Below, piece by piece: positions 7,644 through 16,691 of a stretch of DNA of 50,197 nucleotides; within the stretch, counting starts at the first letter, position 1; every line of letters begins with the position of its first letter. A program made the position numbers and the translations under genes. The stretch spans positions 1 through 50,197 of the forward strand of contig JALSSR010000093.1 of assembly GCA_026984135.1 (NCBI GenBank), written 5' to 3'. The notes under the pieces were generated by a model. That model made no database searches, was not told the origin of the DNA, and saw nothing but the letters and a program-made list of their open reading frames with translations. The DNA comes from Bacteroidales bacterium (GTDB taxonomy: Bacteria > Bacteroidota > Bacteroidia > Bacteroidales > JAADJA01).

Positions 7644-8752
7644 CTATTCTGCTTAACAAACAGGTTAGAAATTATAATTACCGGATACAGTACTAATAAT
7701 ATCACTTCAACAAGCGGCGAAATTAGTAATAATTTTTTTTCATTTAACCTATTAAATGTTTTTTTATAAATAATTAACTGAGATAATAGTCTAACGGCAA
7801 AGATAGAGAGCACAGCAACAGTTAAAAAGTTAACAATCAACAAAAAAATAAAGAGCAGATAAAACAAAAAGGTGCTGAGCGACCAGGTTCCTAATAAAAA
7901 AAGATGTTTGAACTTATAATATTTTCCTGCCGATAAGTGTCTTCTTTTTTGCCTGAACCAGGTTCTTACAGACTTCTGAGGCTTTGAAAAAGTAAAACTC
8001 TCTTTGCCGACACAAATTGTGGTGTTGGATTTGCCGGCGACCTTATTCACAAAAAGATCATCATCGCCGGAAGCCACATTATAGTGCGAAATAAATCCTT
8101 TGCTTTTGATGAATAGCTCCTTTTTATAAGCCAGGTTTCTGCCGACACCCATATAAGGTATTCCGCTCAAGGCGTACGAGAAATACTGAAGTGCCGTTGT
8201 TGCCGTTTCGTAGCGGATAATTCTATTTAAAAAGCCCGCTTCTTCATTGTATGCACCGTAACCAAGAACGATATCTTTTTTTGAAGAGAACTTGCCTGCC
8301 ATCTCCCTGATCCAATTCCGGGATGCAGGCCGGCAATCGGCATCGGTCAACAACAAATGCTCATTTTTTGCCGATTTGATTCCGACGGAAAGAGGAAATT
8401 TCTTGCCAGAGAAAAAATTGAGATCCTGCATAAGAGTCACAATTTTAAGATTTCCGTATTTACGTTCCATATCCTCAAGAAAGAAGATTGTTTCGTCATC
8501 GGAGGCATCATTGACAACAACAACCTCAAAATCGGAATAATCCTGCTCAAGTATAAGCGGCAAATATTCTTTCAGGTTTTGGTATTCGTTTTTTGCGCAG
8601 ATAATAACGGAAACGGGAATATCCGCCTGTGGTTTTACCTTATCCTTGTAAAAAGCAAAACGGCTGAAAATCATCCAGAAATACAGAAGCTGAATGGCTG
8701 CCGATGCGGCAAACACCCAAAATACATAATTATAAAGAAAGTCTATCTCCAT
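7634..8752 (-). CDS. Membrane-anchored family 2 glycosyltransferase
   Basis: The ORF track begins at a TTG (8773); I prefer the ATG at 8752 (MEIDFLYNYVFWVFAASAA), which opens directly into an N-terminal transmembrane helix (about residues 5-30). A GT-A catalytic domain follows (about 45-270): VVNDASDDE for nucleotide binding, the metal-binding DADCRP, the GDDDLF acceptor-side motif and a RQKRRH motif resembling Q/RxxRW of processive synthases. Three or so transmembrane helices follow in the last 100 residues. The architecture resembles beta-glycan synthases of the poly-GlcNAc synthase type. Donor and product are unknown. The 3' end overlaps the ECF sigma gene. Confidence 0.88.
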   Translation of the reverse strand: MEIDFLYNYVFWVFAASAAIQLLYFWMIFSRFAFYKDKVKPQADIPVSVIICAKNEYQNLKEYLPLILEQDYSDFEVVVVNDASDDETIFFLEDMERKYGNLKIVTLMQDLNFFSGKKFPLSVGIKSAKNEHLLLTDADCRPASRNWIREMAGKFSSKKDIVLGYGAYNEEAGFLNRIIRYETATTALQYFSYALSGIPYMGVGRNLAYKKELFIKSKGFISHYNVASGDDDLFVNKVAGKSNTTICVGKESFTFSKPQKSVRTWFRQKRRHLSAGKYYKFKHLFLLGTWSLSTFLFYLLFIFLLIVNFLTVAVLSIFAVRLLSQLIIYKKTFNRLNEKKLLLISPLVEVILLVLYPVIIISNLFVKQNRWK

Positions 8753-8884
8753 TTCCGGTATTTTAGTTTTCAATGAACAAAAATATTGAATGATTCCGGA
8801 TTTTGACGATAAAAAAATAAAATATTGTTAACAATGGGATTTTAATGCAGAAAAGCCGGTACAAGCTATGTTTAAGAATTAATA

Positions 8885-8892
8885 TACCTTTG
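8885..8892 (+). promoter_or_regulatory. -7 box (TACCTTTG) for tgt
   Basis: Exact TAnnTTTG match 24 bases upstream of the tgt ATG. No good -33 TTTG. Confidence 0.5.
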
Positions 8893-8915
8893 CGGAGAAA
8901 TTATAATACAATTTA

Positions 8916-10046
8916 ATGCAGTTTGAATTAGAAAAAAAAGATACCGGATCGTCTGCCCGGGCAGGTGTCATTACTACGGGTCACGGAAAAATAAAGACGC
9001 CGATCTTTATGCCTGTGGGAACAACAGGAGCGGTAAAGGCTGTTCACATCAAAGAACTTAATGAGGACACTAAGGCACAGATTATTCTTGGCAATACATA
9101 TCATCTCTATTTAAGACCCGGACTTGAGGTAATTGAAAATGCAGGAGGACTTCATAAATTCAACGGTTGGGATAAGCCAATACTTACCGATAGCGGCGGT
9201 TATCAGGTATATTCACTTGCCAACACAAGAAAACTTAGTAAAGAAGGTGTGCTTTTCAATTCCCACATTGACGGTTCCAAACATAAGTTTACACCTGAAT
9301 ATGTTGTTGACATCCAAAGAACTATAGGAGCTGATATTATTATGGCTTTCGATGAATGCACTCCGTATCCTTGTGATTATGATTATGCAAGAAAATCTCT
9401 TGACCTGACTCATCAGTGGCTGAACAGGTGCATAACTCATTTTGAGAAAAGCGAACCGAAGTATGGTCATAGTCAGGCATTGTTTCCCATTGTTCAGGGT
9501 AGTGTTTATAAAGATTTGAGGAAGGAGTCGGCGGAGGTGATTGCCGGATACGGAGCCGATGGAAATGCAATTGGCGGGCTCTCCGTCGGCGAGCCGCATG
9601 AGATGATGTATGAAATGACAGATCTGGTTTGTCGCATACTTCCCGAAGATAAACCGCGTTATCTGATGGGTGTGGGAACTCCTGTCAACATTCTGGAAAG
9701 CATAGCCCTCGGTGTGGATATGTTCGATTGTGTGATGCCGACACGTAACGCAAGACACGGTCTTTTATATACTAAAAACGGAATCATAAACATTAAAAAT
9801 GAAAAGTGGAAAAATGATTTCAGCCCTTTGGATCAAGAGGGAACATCATTTGTTGACAAACAGTATTCAAAAGCCTTTCTGAGGCATATGCTGATTTCGC
9901 AGGAGATGCTGGCAGGTATGATTGCCAGCCTGCATAATCTGGCTTTTTATCTCTGGCTTGTCAATGAAGCCAGAGAGCATATTTTAAGCGGGGATTTTGT
10001 GTGGTGGAAAAATAAAATGATTAAAAAACTCGGAACAAGACTGTAA
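8916..10046 (+). CDS. tgt: tRNA-guanine transglycosylase, zinc-ligand-less form
   Basis: Exchanges guanine-34 for a queuosine precursor in tRNAs with GUN anticodons. Asp92 (DSGGYQ), Asp146 (MAFDEC) and the nucleophile Asp271 (GVDMFDCVMPTRNARHG) are present, as are GGLSVGEP and YLMGVGTP. The region that normally holds three zinc cysteines (CxCxxC) reads EGTSFVDKQYS: the cysteines are replaced by Gly309, Ser311 and Asp314, while His340 (SLHNL) remains. The rest of the C-terminus aligns normally. From memory, other Bacteroidota Tgt proteins have the same change, so it is probably a lineage feature and not damage. First gene of a likely unit with the LPS permease gene. Confidence 0.95.
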   Translation: MQFELEKKDTGSSARAGVITTGHGKIKTPIFMPVGTTGAVKAVHIKELNEDTKAQIILGNTYHLYLRPGLEVIENAGGLHKFNGWDKPILTDSGGYQVYSLANTRKLSKEGVLFNSHIDGSKHKFTPEYVVDIQRTIGADIIMAFDECTPYPCDYDYARKSLDLTHQWLNRCITHFEKSEPKYGHSQALFPIVQGSVYKDLRKESAEVIAGYGADGNAIGGLSVGEPHEMMYEMTDLVCRILPEDKPRYLMGVGTPVNILESIALGVDMFDCVMPTRNARHGLLYTKNGIINIKNEKWKNDFSPLDQEGTSFVDKQYSKAFLRHMLISQEMLAGMIASLHNLAFYLWLVNEAREHILSGDFVWWKNKMIKKLGTRL

Positions 10047-10049
10047 GAT

Positions 10050-11126
10050 TTGAAAAAGATTGATATCTATATAATTAAGAAATTTCTCGGCACTTTCTTT
10101 TTTGCCATATCACTTCTTATTGTTATCGTTATCATTTTTGATATCTCGGAAAAGATTGATGACTTCATTGAAAAGGATGCACCACTATCGGAGATCATCT
10201 TTTCATATTACATAAACTTTATTCCATATTTTGTTAACCTTTTCAGCTATCTTTTTACCTTTATAGCAGTTATTTTTTTCACTTCAAAAATGGCAACAGA
10301 TAGTGAAATTGTGGCAATACTCGGTAGCGGAGTGAGCTTTTGGCGATTTCTGCGGCCATATCTTATTGCTGCTACTGCACTTGGACTGATGTCATTTTAT
10401 CTTGCAAACTTTCTGATTCCGCATACCAATAAGACAATGATGGTTTTTGAAAAGACATATTTAAAAAATCCGTACAGAAACAGGGATTACAATATGCATA
10501 TGCAGATAAAACCCGGCACCTTTGTTTATCTCGAAAGTTATAATAATCAAACAAATACAGGATATAAATTTTCTCTTGAAAAATTTAAGGCTAATAAACT
10601 TGTTTACAAATTAAATTCATCCCGGATTCTTTGGGACAGCCTTTCCGGGTTATGGAAAATCAAGGATTATTATATCAGAACCTTTGACGGAACGGATGAA
10701 ACATTACGAAAGGGCAGGGAGCTGGACACCCTTATAAATTTGGATCCAAGGGAGTTTTCATTTATTCTGGACGACCTGAAAACATTGAATTTTTATGAAC
10801 TGAGGGATTTCATTGCAAAAGAAAAACTGAAAGGTTCGGAGAAAATAAAGGAATATGAGGTGGAGAAACAAAAGAGAATGGCTTTTCCGTTTGCCACCAT
10901 TATATTGACAATGATCGGAGTGTCTCTGTCGAGCAGGAAAGTGCGAGGTGGGATAGGTATGCATATCGGGTTGGGAATAGCACTTGCATTCGGGTTCATA
11001 TTTTTTCAGCAAGTATCAACCGTTTTTGCTACCCGCGGTGACCTTAATCCGATCCTTGCCGTTTGGATTCCCAATGTAATTTTCGGAATTCTCGCCATTT
11101 TCCTGTTAAGGATTGCTCCGAAATAG
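10050..11126 (+). CDS. LptF/LptG family LPS-export permease
   Basis: Transmembrane subunit of the ABC system that pulls LPS from the inner membrane into the periplasmic bridge. 358 residues with the YjgP/YjgQ layout: three N-terminal helices (about 12-30, 50-75, 98-120), a periplasmic beta-jellyroll domain (about 130-265), then three C-terminal helices. The start is a TTG (10050) three bases after the tgt stop, so tgt and this gene are probably translated from one message. Motifs do not separate LptF from LptG, so no symbol is given. The same genes for lipid A/KDO supply (kdsB) are nearby on the other strand. Confidence 0.88.
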   Translation: MKKIDIYIIKKFLGTFFFAISLLIVIVIIFDISEKIDDFIEKDAPLSEIIFSYYINFIPYFVNLFSYLFTFIAVIFFTSKMATDSEIVAILGSGVSFWRFLRPYLIAATALGLMSFYLANFLIPHTNKTMMVFEKTYLKNPYRNRDYNMHMQIKPGTFVYLESYNNQTNTGYKFSLEKFKANKLVYKLNSSRILWDSLSGLWKIKDYYIRTFDGTDETLRKGRELDTLINLDPREFSFILDDLKTLNFYELRDFIAKEKLKGSEKIKEYEVEKQKRMAFPFATIILTMIGVSLSSRKVRGGIGMHIGLGIALAFGFIFFQQVSTVFATRGDLNPILAVWIPNVIFGILAIFLLRIAPK

Positions 11127-11150
11127 GGTCAAAGTATTTTTTTTAATCGC

Positions 11151-11180
11151 TTTGCAATACATTTCTTTTCCGTATTTTTG
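11151..11180 (+). promoter_or_regulatory. Promoter for mrdA-rodA (TTTG-N18-TATTTTTG)
   Basis: TTTG at 11151-11154 and TATTTTTG at 11173-11180, spacer 18 bases: both boxes of the Bacteroidota consensus are present. The predicted start of transcription near 11187 lies downstream of part of the ORF-track TTG start, which supports the ATG at 11219 for mrdA. Confidence 0.65.
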
Positions 11181-11218
11181 CATCTCTCTTGCAGTTTTTT
11201 CGTAAGGGTACGAGGATT

Positions 11219-13036
11219 ATGAACAGGAACTTATCGGAACGGAAATATGTCGTCATTGCTATCTTTGTTATTGTGGCGGTTATTTTTATCGTCAGATTAC
11301 TGATACTTCAGGTTTTTGACGACTCATATATTCTGTCTGCCGAGAATAATGTACTCCGGAAAATTACAATTTATCCCAATCGTGGCAGAATATACGATCG
11401 TAACGGCGAACTGCTTGTGTACGATGAAGCTGCTTACGACCTGCTTGTCATTCCCCGCCAGGTAAAGGATATGGATACGGCGGAGTTTTGCAGGGTTCTC
11501 AATATTTCGGATTCCGTTTTTAAAGTAAAGATGAAAAAGGCTAAAAAATATTCTCGCTATAAGCCGTCCATTTTTCTTGAACAGATATCAAAACATGAGT
11601 TTGGCTATCTTGAGGAGAAACTTTATAAGTTTCCCGGTTTTTATGTTCAGACCCGTTCGCTCAGAAAATACACAAGACCCATTGCAGCCCATACTCTCGG
11701 TTATATCGGTGAGGTAAACAGCAGAGAGATGAAAGCCGACAGCTACTATTCTCAGGGTGATTATATCGGTAAAAGCGGAATTGAAAAGTTTTTTGAGAAA
11801 GATTTGAGAGGCAGGAAAGGTGTTGAAATGGTGATGGTTGATGTTCACAACAGACAGCAGGGAAGTTATAAAAACGGAAAGTACGACACTCTTTCGGTTC
11901 CCGGCAAAGACCTTTATCTGTCCATTGATGCTGATTTGCAGGCTTATGCCGAGAGGCTTATGCAAAATAAGATTGGGAGTATAGTGGCAATAGATCCTGA
12001 AACCGGTGGTATTCTTGCTTTTGTAACCAGCCCGACATACGATCCGAACCTGCTTGTCGGGAGAGTGAGGGGTAAGAACTTCGGACTGCTAATGCACGAT
12101 TCACTTAAGCCATTGCTTAACAGGGCGATTATGGGGACATATTCACCCGGCTCCACCTTTAAGCCTGTCCAGGCACTTATCGGACTCCAGGAGAATGTAC
12201 TTAGGAAATCAACATCTTATGTTTGCTACGGTCCGGCTACGACACCAATAAAATGTACTCATAACCATCAGTCTCCGCTTCAGCTTCAACAAGCCATTGA
12301 ACAATCTTGTAACCCGTACTTCTGGAATGTTTTCAAGTCAATAATTAACAATCCAAAATACCGCTCTGCCGAGGAGGCCTATAAAGTATGGCGGAGTTAT
12401 GTTTTGAGTTTTGGTTTTGGAACCAAATTTAAAACCGATATTCCTTTTGAAGTTAGCGGGAATGTGCCCACTGCCGAATATTTTAATAAAATTTACGGGA
12501 AAGGTCATTGGAATGCTCTTACAATACGTTCTCTCGCAATCGGACAGGGTGAAATACTGGTAACGCCTTTGCAACTTGCTAACGAATCGGTTATAATTGC
12601 TAACAAAGGCTATTACTATCCTCCTCATATTGTGGAAGCAACGGGAAGTCCTGATAACATTATTAAAGAATTCAGGGTGAAGAAAAAGACAATGGTAGAG
12701 CCCGACAAATTTGATGTTGTTAGAGAAGCTATGCTGGAAGTTTTTGAAGGAGAACACGGTACGGCACGCTGGGCAAAACTTGAAGGTGTAAAAATTGCCG
12801 GCAAAACCGGAACTGTTCAAAATCCTCACGGAAAAGACCATTCTATTTTTGTAGCTTTCGCACCGATGGATAATCCTAAAATAGCAATGTCGGTGATTGT
12901 GGAAAATTCCGGTTACGGATCAACATGGGCGGCTCCAATAGCTTCGCTTATGATCGAACAATATCTGAATGACACGATAACACGACCAAGACTGGAAAAA
13001 CGAATTCTGGACGGAAATTTAATTTCAAGATATTGA
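11219..13036 (+). CDS. mrdA: Penicillin-binding protein 2 (elongasome transpeptidase)
   Basis: Crosslinks peptidoglycan during cell elongation, partner of RodA. The ORF track begins at TTG 11189; I use ATG 11219 (MNRNLSERKYVV), downstream of the predicted promoter. One N-terminal transmembrane helix (about 10-31), a PBP dimerisation domain (IYPNRGRIYDRNGELLVYDE), then the transpeptidase domain with the active-site STFK (about residues 312-315), SCN (EQSCNPYFW) and KTGT (AGKTGTVQNPHG). All three motifs are intact, so it should be beta-lactam reactive. The stop overlaps the rodA start by four bases. Confidence 0.95.
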   Translation: MNRNLSERKYVVIAIFVIVAVIFIVRLLILQVFDDSYILSAENNVLRKITIYPNRGRIYDRNGELLVYDEAAYDLLVIPRQVKDMDTAEFCRVLNISDSVFKVKMKKAKKYSRYKPSIFLEQISKHEFGYLEEKLYKFPGFYVQTRSLRKYTRPIAAHTLGYIGEVNSREMKADSYYSQGDYIGKSGIEKFFEKDLRGRKGVEMVMVDVHNRQQGSYKNGKYDTLSVPGKDLYLSIDADLQAYAERLMQNKIGSIVAIDPETGGILAFVTSPTYDPNLLVGRVRGKNFGLLMHDSLKPLLNRAIMGTYSPGSTFKPVQALIGLQENVLRKSTSYVCYGPATTPIKCTHNHQSPLQLQQAIEQSCNPYFWNVFKSIINNPKYRSAEEAYKVWRSYVLSFGFGTKFKTDIPFEVSGNVPTAEYFNKIYGKGHWNALTIRSLAIGQGEILVTPLQLANESVIIANKGYYYPPHIVEATGSPDNIIKEFRVKKKTMVEPDKFDVVREAMLEVFEGEHGTARWAKLEGVKIAGKTGTVQNPHGKDHSIFVAFAPMDNPKIAMSVIVENSGYGSTWAAPIASLMIEQYLNDTITRPRLEKRILDGNLISRY

Positions 13037-14292
13037 GAAGGGGAAATAACATATTACAAAATATTGACTGGATAACGGTACTTCTATACCTGATTCTTGT
13101 GCTTGTAGGTTGGGTAAATATCTATGCAGCCGTTTACAATGAAGAACACGGAAGTATTCTGGATATGACGCAAAATTACGGTAAACAGTTGCTATGGATT
13201 GGAACTTCGGTTTTGCTTGCCCTTGTTATATTGCTGATTGACGCAAAATTCTTCTCAACTTTTTCGTATTTGATATACTTTTTAACATTGATGCTTTTGA
13301 TAGGCGTATTGCTGTTCGGGAGGGAGATTGCAGGTTCAAAATCGTGGTTTCAAATCGGAAGCTTTTCGCTGCAGCCTGCCGAACTGGGAAAGTTTGCAAC
13401 AGCTCTTGCCCTGGCAAAATATTTAAGCGGTATTGATAAGGACTTTTCAAAATTCAAAACAAAGGTTGTAGCTGCTTTTATCATAATGTTTCCGGCTATG
13501 CTTATCCTGCTGCAACACGATACCGGTTCCGCTCTTGTTTATACATCTTTCATACTTGTTTTATATCGCGAAGGACTTTCAGGTAACCTGCTCATATTGG
13601 GACTAATTGTTGCCATTTTGTTTGTGGTCACTCTGCTGGTAAATAAGTTTATAGTTATTGGAATTATTGCGGCATTGTTTATCCTTTTCTATTTACTTAA
13701 TAAAGCAGTACGTAAAAGATTGTTCCCTTTAATTGGCGTTTTCATCATTGCATCCATGTATGTTTTGAGTGTTGACTATGTTTTTGAAAATGTGCTTGAA
13801 CCTCATCAGAAAAAGAGGATAAATGTATTACTCGGTATTGAAACAGACATCAGAGGAGCGGGCTACAACGTCCATCAGTCGAAGATAGCAATAGGGTCCG
13901 GTGGGTTTTCGGGTAAAGGATTTCTTAAGGGCACACAAACGAAATTCGATTTTGTTCCCGAGCAAAGTACCGACTTTATATTTTGTACCATTGGTGAAGA
14001 GTGGGGGTTTGTGGGGTCCTTTATTTTGATTATGCTGTTTCTGGCACTTCTGATACGACTGATATTTCTTGCAGAACGACAGCGATCGAAATTCAGTAGA
14101 ATTTACGGGTATGGAGTAGCCTCGGTACTTTTTTTCCATTTCACCATTAACCTTGGTATGACAATCGGATTATTTCCGGTAATCGGTATTCCGCTACCGT
14201 TTATTTCCTACGGCGGTTCTTCGTTGTGGGGTTTTACTATCCTTCTTTTTATTTTTATTAAGCAGGATTCCGAAAGACTGGAACTGTTGTAA
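13033..14292 (+). CDS. rodA: RodA, SEDS-family peptidoglycan glycosyltransferase
   Basis: Polymerises lipid II during elongation with PBP2. 419 residues, about ten transmembrane helices. SEDS signatures: SWFQIGSFSLQPAELGKFA, LQHDTGSALV, FVPEQSTDFIFCTIGEEWGFVG and the C-terminal GIPLPFISYGGSSLW. It starts with TTG inside the mrdA stop (TTGA overlap), so it is translationally coupled to mrdA. The extra hydrophobic segments in the middle (about 185-245) match the longer RodA seen in Bacteroidota. The mreBCD genes that often accompany these two are not in the window. Confidence 0.95.
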   Translation: MRRGNNILQNIDWITVLLYLILVLVGWVNIYAAVYNEEHGSILDMTQNYGKQLLWIGTSVLLALVILLIDAKFFSTFSYLIYFLTLMLLIGVLLFGREIAGSKSWFQIGSFSLQPAELGKFATALALAKYLSGIDKDFSKFKTKVVAAFIIMFPAMLILLQHDTGSALVYTSFILVLYREGLSGNLLILGLIVAILFVVTLLVNKFIVIGIIAALFILFYLLNKAVRKRLFPLIGVFIIASMYVLSVDYVFENVLEPHQKKRINVLLGIETDIRGAGYNVHQSKIAIGSGGFSGKGFLKGTQTKFDFVPEQSTDFIFCTIGEEWGFVGSFILIMLFLALLIRLIFLAERQRSKFSRIYGYGVASVLFFHFTINLGMTIGLFPVIGIPLPFISYGGSSLWGFTILLFIFIKQDSERLELL

Positions 14293-14335
14293 CCGGAAAT
14301 TACATAAGTGAATGCGTTGAAGTTTGAAATCCGTC

Positions 14336-15076
14336 CTATTCAGTCAGTTTAATAATATCTTCGGGCGTATCAATCGAAATACTTTCAATATCTGTTTTCT
14401 TTGTCATTATCTCATATCCATTTTCCATCCAGCGAAGTTGCTCCAGCAGTTCGGCCTTTTCGAGAGGCGTTGCATTAAGATATGCTATCGTATTTAACAC
14501 TTCAGTACGGTATGCATAAATTCCGATATGTTTAAAAAAATCGTGATGCTTCAGCCATTTGGTTTTTTCGATACCTCTGATAAAGGGAATTGCCTGACGA
14601 CTAAAAGATAGTGCAGTCCCGTCGTTACGTGTGATAACTTTAACAACATTCGGGTTGAAAAGCTCCTTTCCGGTTTTTATTTTTTTAATTAATGTTCCGA
14701 TTTTCACGGTTTCATCATTAAAACAGGAAACTACAAGGTCAATCTGTGCGGGTTCTATATACGGCTCATCACCCTGAATGTTAATGGCAATGTCGAATGA
14801 TTCTCCGCTGTCAATGAATTTTTCCACCACTTCATTACAGCGCTCGGTTCCGCTATTGTGATGTGCGGATGTCAACATAACATTGCCGCCGAACTCTTTC
14901 ACAACTTTTTCAATACGCTCATCATCAGTGGCAACCGTAACCGCATTAAGCGATTTTGCTTTCAGGCATTGCTCGTACACTCGTTGTATCATGGGTTTTC
15001 CGTTGATCAGAGCAAGTGGTTTTCCGGGGAAACGTGTGGATGCATAACGGGCCGGTATGATGCCGAGTGCTTTCAT
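14336..15076 (-). CDS. kdsB: 3-deoxy-manno-octulosonate cytidylyltransferase (CMP-KDO synthetase)
   Basis: Activates KDO as CMP-KDO for addition to lipid A. Starts MKALGIIPARYASTRFPGKPL, the nucleotide-binding signature, then ATDDERI, TSAHHNSGTERCNEV and the metal/substrate motif NIQGDEPYI; IYAYRTEVL and ETPLEKAE-like LEKAELLEQLRWMENG near the end. 246 residues, normal length. It lies four bases after the stop of the lipoprotein gene upstream and is the last gene of a minus-strand run (GH3, dNK, lipoprotein, kdsB). Presence of kdsB indicates an LPS-bearing outer membrane. Confidence 0.96.
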   Translation of the reverse strand: MKALGIIPARYASTRFPGKPLALINGKPMIQRVYEQCLKAKSLNAVTVATDDERIEKVVKEFGGNVMLTSAHHNSGTERCNEVVEKFIDSGESFDIAINIQGDEPYIEPAQIDLVVSCFNDETVKIGTLIKKIKTGKELFNPNVVKVITRNDGTALSFSRQAIPFIRGIEKTKWLKHHDFFKHIGIYAYRTEVLNTIAYLNATPLEKAELLEQLRWMENGYEIMTKKTDIESISIDTPEDIIKLTE

Positions 15077-15080
15077 AAAT

Positions 15081-15908
15081 TTATTTTACAATTATGGTTT
15101 TTTTAACCGAATACTCTTCGGTTTTGCCGTTTTTTTCATCTTTCATCGTTAAGATGAAATTATAAATCTTTTCTCCTTTTTTATCTTCGGGAAAAACGAA
15201 TTGAATGACAGGCTTTTTTAAATTGTACGAATTAACAATAGTAGTCCCATCTTTTGAAACGGATAAACCTGTTTTGGAACCCGAAGGAGATGCAACAGTT
15301 ACATTGGCTTTTATTAAAGTATTGGCATCCGTTTTTTCAGTATTGAGAACAACATCTATAATTCCTGATCCGGTGACTTTTTCCGTGTTACCGGAATCAT
15401 CATATTTTTTAAAATATTTTATCTTTCCCGATGAGTCATAAAATTCATAAGTAATGGGTCTTCCGTCACGGTAATGAAAAATCCATTCCCCGGCTTTATT
15501 ATTATTTTTCATATAGCCCTGGAAACTGGTAACTCCGTTATCATATATGGCTTTGGAAATACCTGTCAGCATTCCGTTTTTATAGGTTTCAATGTGAGTA
15601 AGACCGGAGTTTGCATCAAAATACTTATGCACTCCTTCCGGGTGTCCGTTTTTATAAACCGCAGAGTCAATCATCCTTCCTTGTATGTTATATGATACCG
15701 AAACGTAATTTTCTCCCGATTTATCGAAATAGATGATACTTGATTTAATTTGATTATCGTTGAACCATTCCTGTACAACCTGTTGCCCTTCGGAATTACA
15801 AAATTCCTTTTTTATCACACTATTGCCGCAAGAAAAGAAAACAAATATGAAAAGAAAAGCAATTGTCGCATTTTTAAAAGATTCGCTATGGTTGTGGTAT
15901 TTTTTCAT
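15081..15908 (-). CDS. Lipoprotein with YwqK/MORN-like repeats
   Basis: N-terminal signal peptide ending FLFIFVFFSCGNS with a lipobox cysteine near residue 27, so a lipoprotein. Residues about 35-165 contain five imperfect repeats of about 22 residues of the kind YKNGxxEGxxxxY (VYKNGHPEGVHKYF, TYKNGMLTGISKAIYDNG, YMKNNNKAGEWIFHYRDGRP), which is the MORN-like pattern of the YwqK antitoxin family. Residues about 185-275 form a separate beta-rich domain (TEKTDANTLIKANVTVASPSG). The 'antitoxin' name of that family does not imply a toxin here, and none is adjacent. Position in a run with kdsB suggests envelope location; function unknown. Confidence 0.75.
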   Translation of the reverse strand: MKKYHNHSESFKNATIAFLFIFVFFSCGNSVIKKEFCNSEGQQVVQEWFNDNQIKSSIIYFDKSGENYVSVSYNIQGRMIDSAVYKNGHPEGVHKYFDANSGLTHIETYKNGMLTGISKAIYDNGVTSFQGYMKNNNKAGEWIFHYRDGRPITYEFYDSSGKIKYFKKYDDSGNTEKVTGSGIIDVVLNTEKTDANTLIKANVTVASPSGSKTGLSVSKDGTTIVNSYNLKKPVIQFVFPEDKKGEKIYNFILTMKDEKNGKTEEYSVKKTIIVK

Positions 15909-16011
15909 TCTATCGGTTGAAATTATTATTGATTTGTGTAAAGTAGATTATTTCATTTTTCTTAAAAAAGTGACTTTATCTATTTCAATTTGTTTTGTAA
16001 TAGACATCTTC

Positions 16012-16626
16012 CTAAAACAACCCGTGGAGCTCGGCATTCACTTTTTCAATAATCATTGCAAGGTCAGACGGATTATCCTGAATATCAAGATTATCAACGT
16101 CAAATATTAACAGTTTTCCAAGATTGTATTTTGTAATCCAGGCCTCGTAGCGTTCATTAAGTTTTTTCAGATAATCAAGTCTGATAGCCTCTTCATATTC
16201 TCTTCCCCGTTTTTGGATTTGATTTACAAGAGTCGGTACGGAAGCCCTCAGGTATATCAGTAAATCGGGAGGTTGAATAAACGAACTCATCAATTCAAAA
16301 AGAGAGATGTAATTTTCAAAATCCCTTGTTGTCATCAGGTTCATAGAGTGCAGATTAGGTGCAAAAATATATGCATCCTCATAAATTGTTCTGTCCTGAA
16401 TAACTGTTTTACCGCTGTTTCTTATTTCGACTACCTGCCTGAAACGGCTGTTAAGAAAATAAATTTGCAGGTTGAACGACCACCGCTGCATATCTTCATA
16501 AAAACTATTCAGATATGGGTTTGTATCAACATCTTCAAAGTGTGCTTCCCAACCGAAGTTTTTGGCGAGAAGGCGTGTCAGGGTTGTTTTTCCCGAACCT
16601 ATGTTTCCTGCTATAGCTATATGCAT
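16012..16626 (-). CDS. Deoxynucleoside kinase (dNK/dGK-dCK family)
   Basis: Phosphorylates deoxynucleosides for salvage. P-loop GNIGSGKTT at residues 7-15, the EDVDTNPYL substrate segment, the DRTIYEDAYIFA motif (equivalent to DRS/ERS), and the lid RGREYEEAIRLDYLKKLNERYEAW. 204 residues, normal for bacterial members. Substrate preference (dA/dG versus pyrimidines) cannot be decided from motifs. It sits between the GH3-family gene and the lipoprotein gene on the same strand. Confidence 0.92.
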   Translation of the reverse strand: MHIAIAGNIGSGKTTLTRLLAKNFGWEAHFEDVDTNPYLNSFYEDMQRWSFNLQIYFLNSRFRQVVEIRNSGKTVIQDRTIYEDAYIFAPNLHSMNLMTTRDFENYISLFELMSSFIQPPDLLIYLRASVPTLVNQIQKRGREYEEAIRLDYLKKLNERYEAWITKYNLGKLLIFDVDNLDIQDNPSDLAMIIEKVNAELHGLF

Positions 16627-16691
16627 ATCTTATTTTTTTTATCGGATAAAAATAGTATTTTTTTCTCAGATAATGAAAATTACTCAAAAAA

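Noticed and set aside
9213-9758. 181-aa minus-strand ORF
   Set aside because: Antisense to the conserved tgt gene, with no signals of its own.
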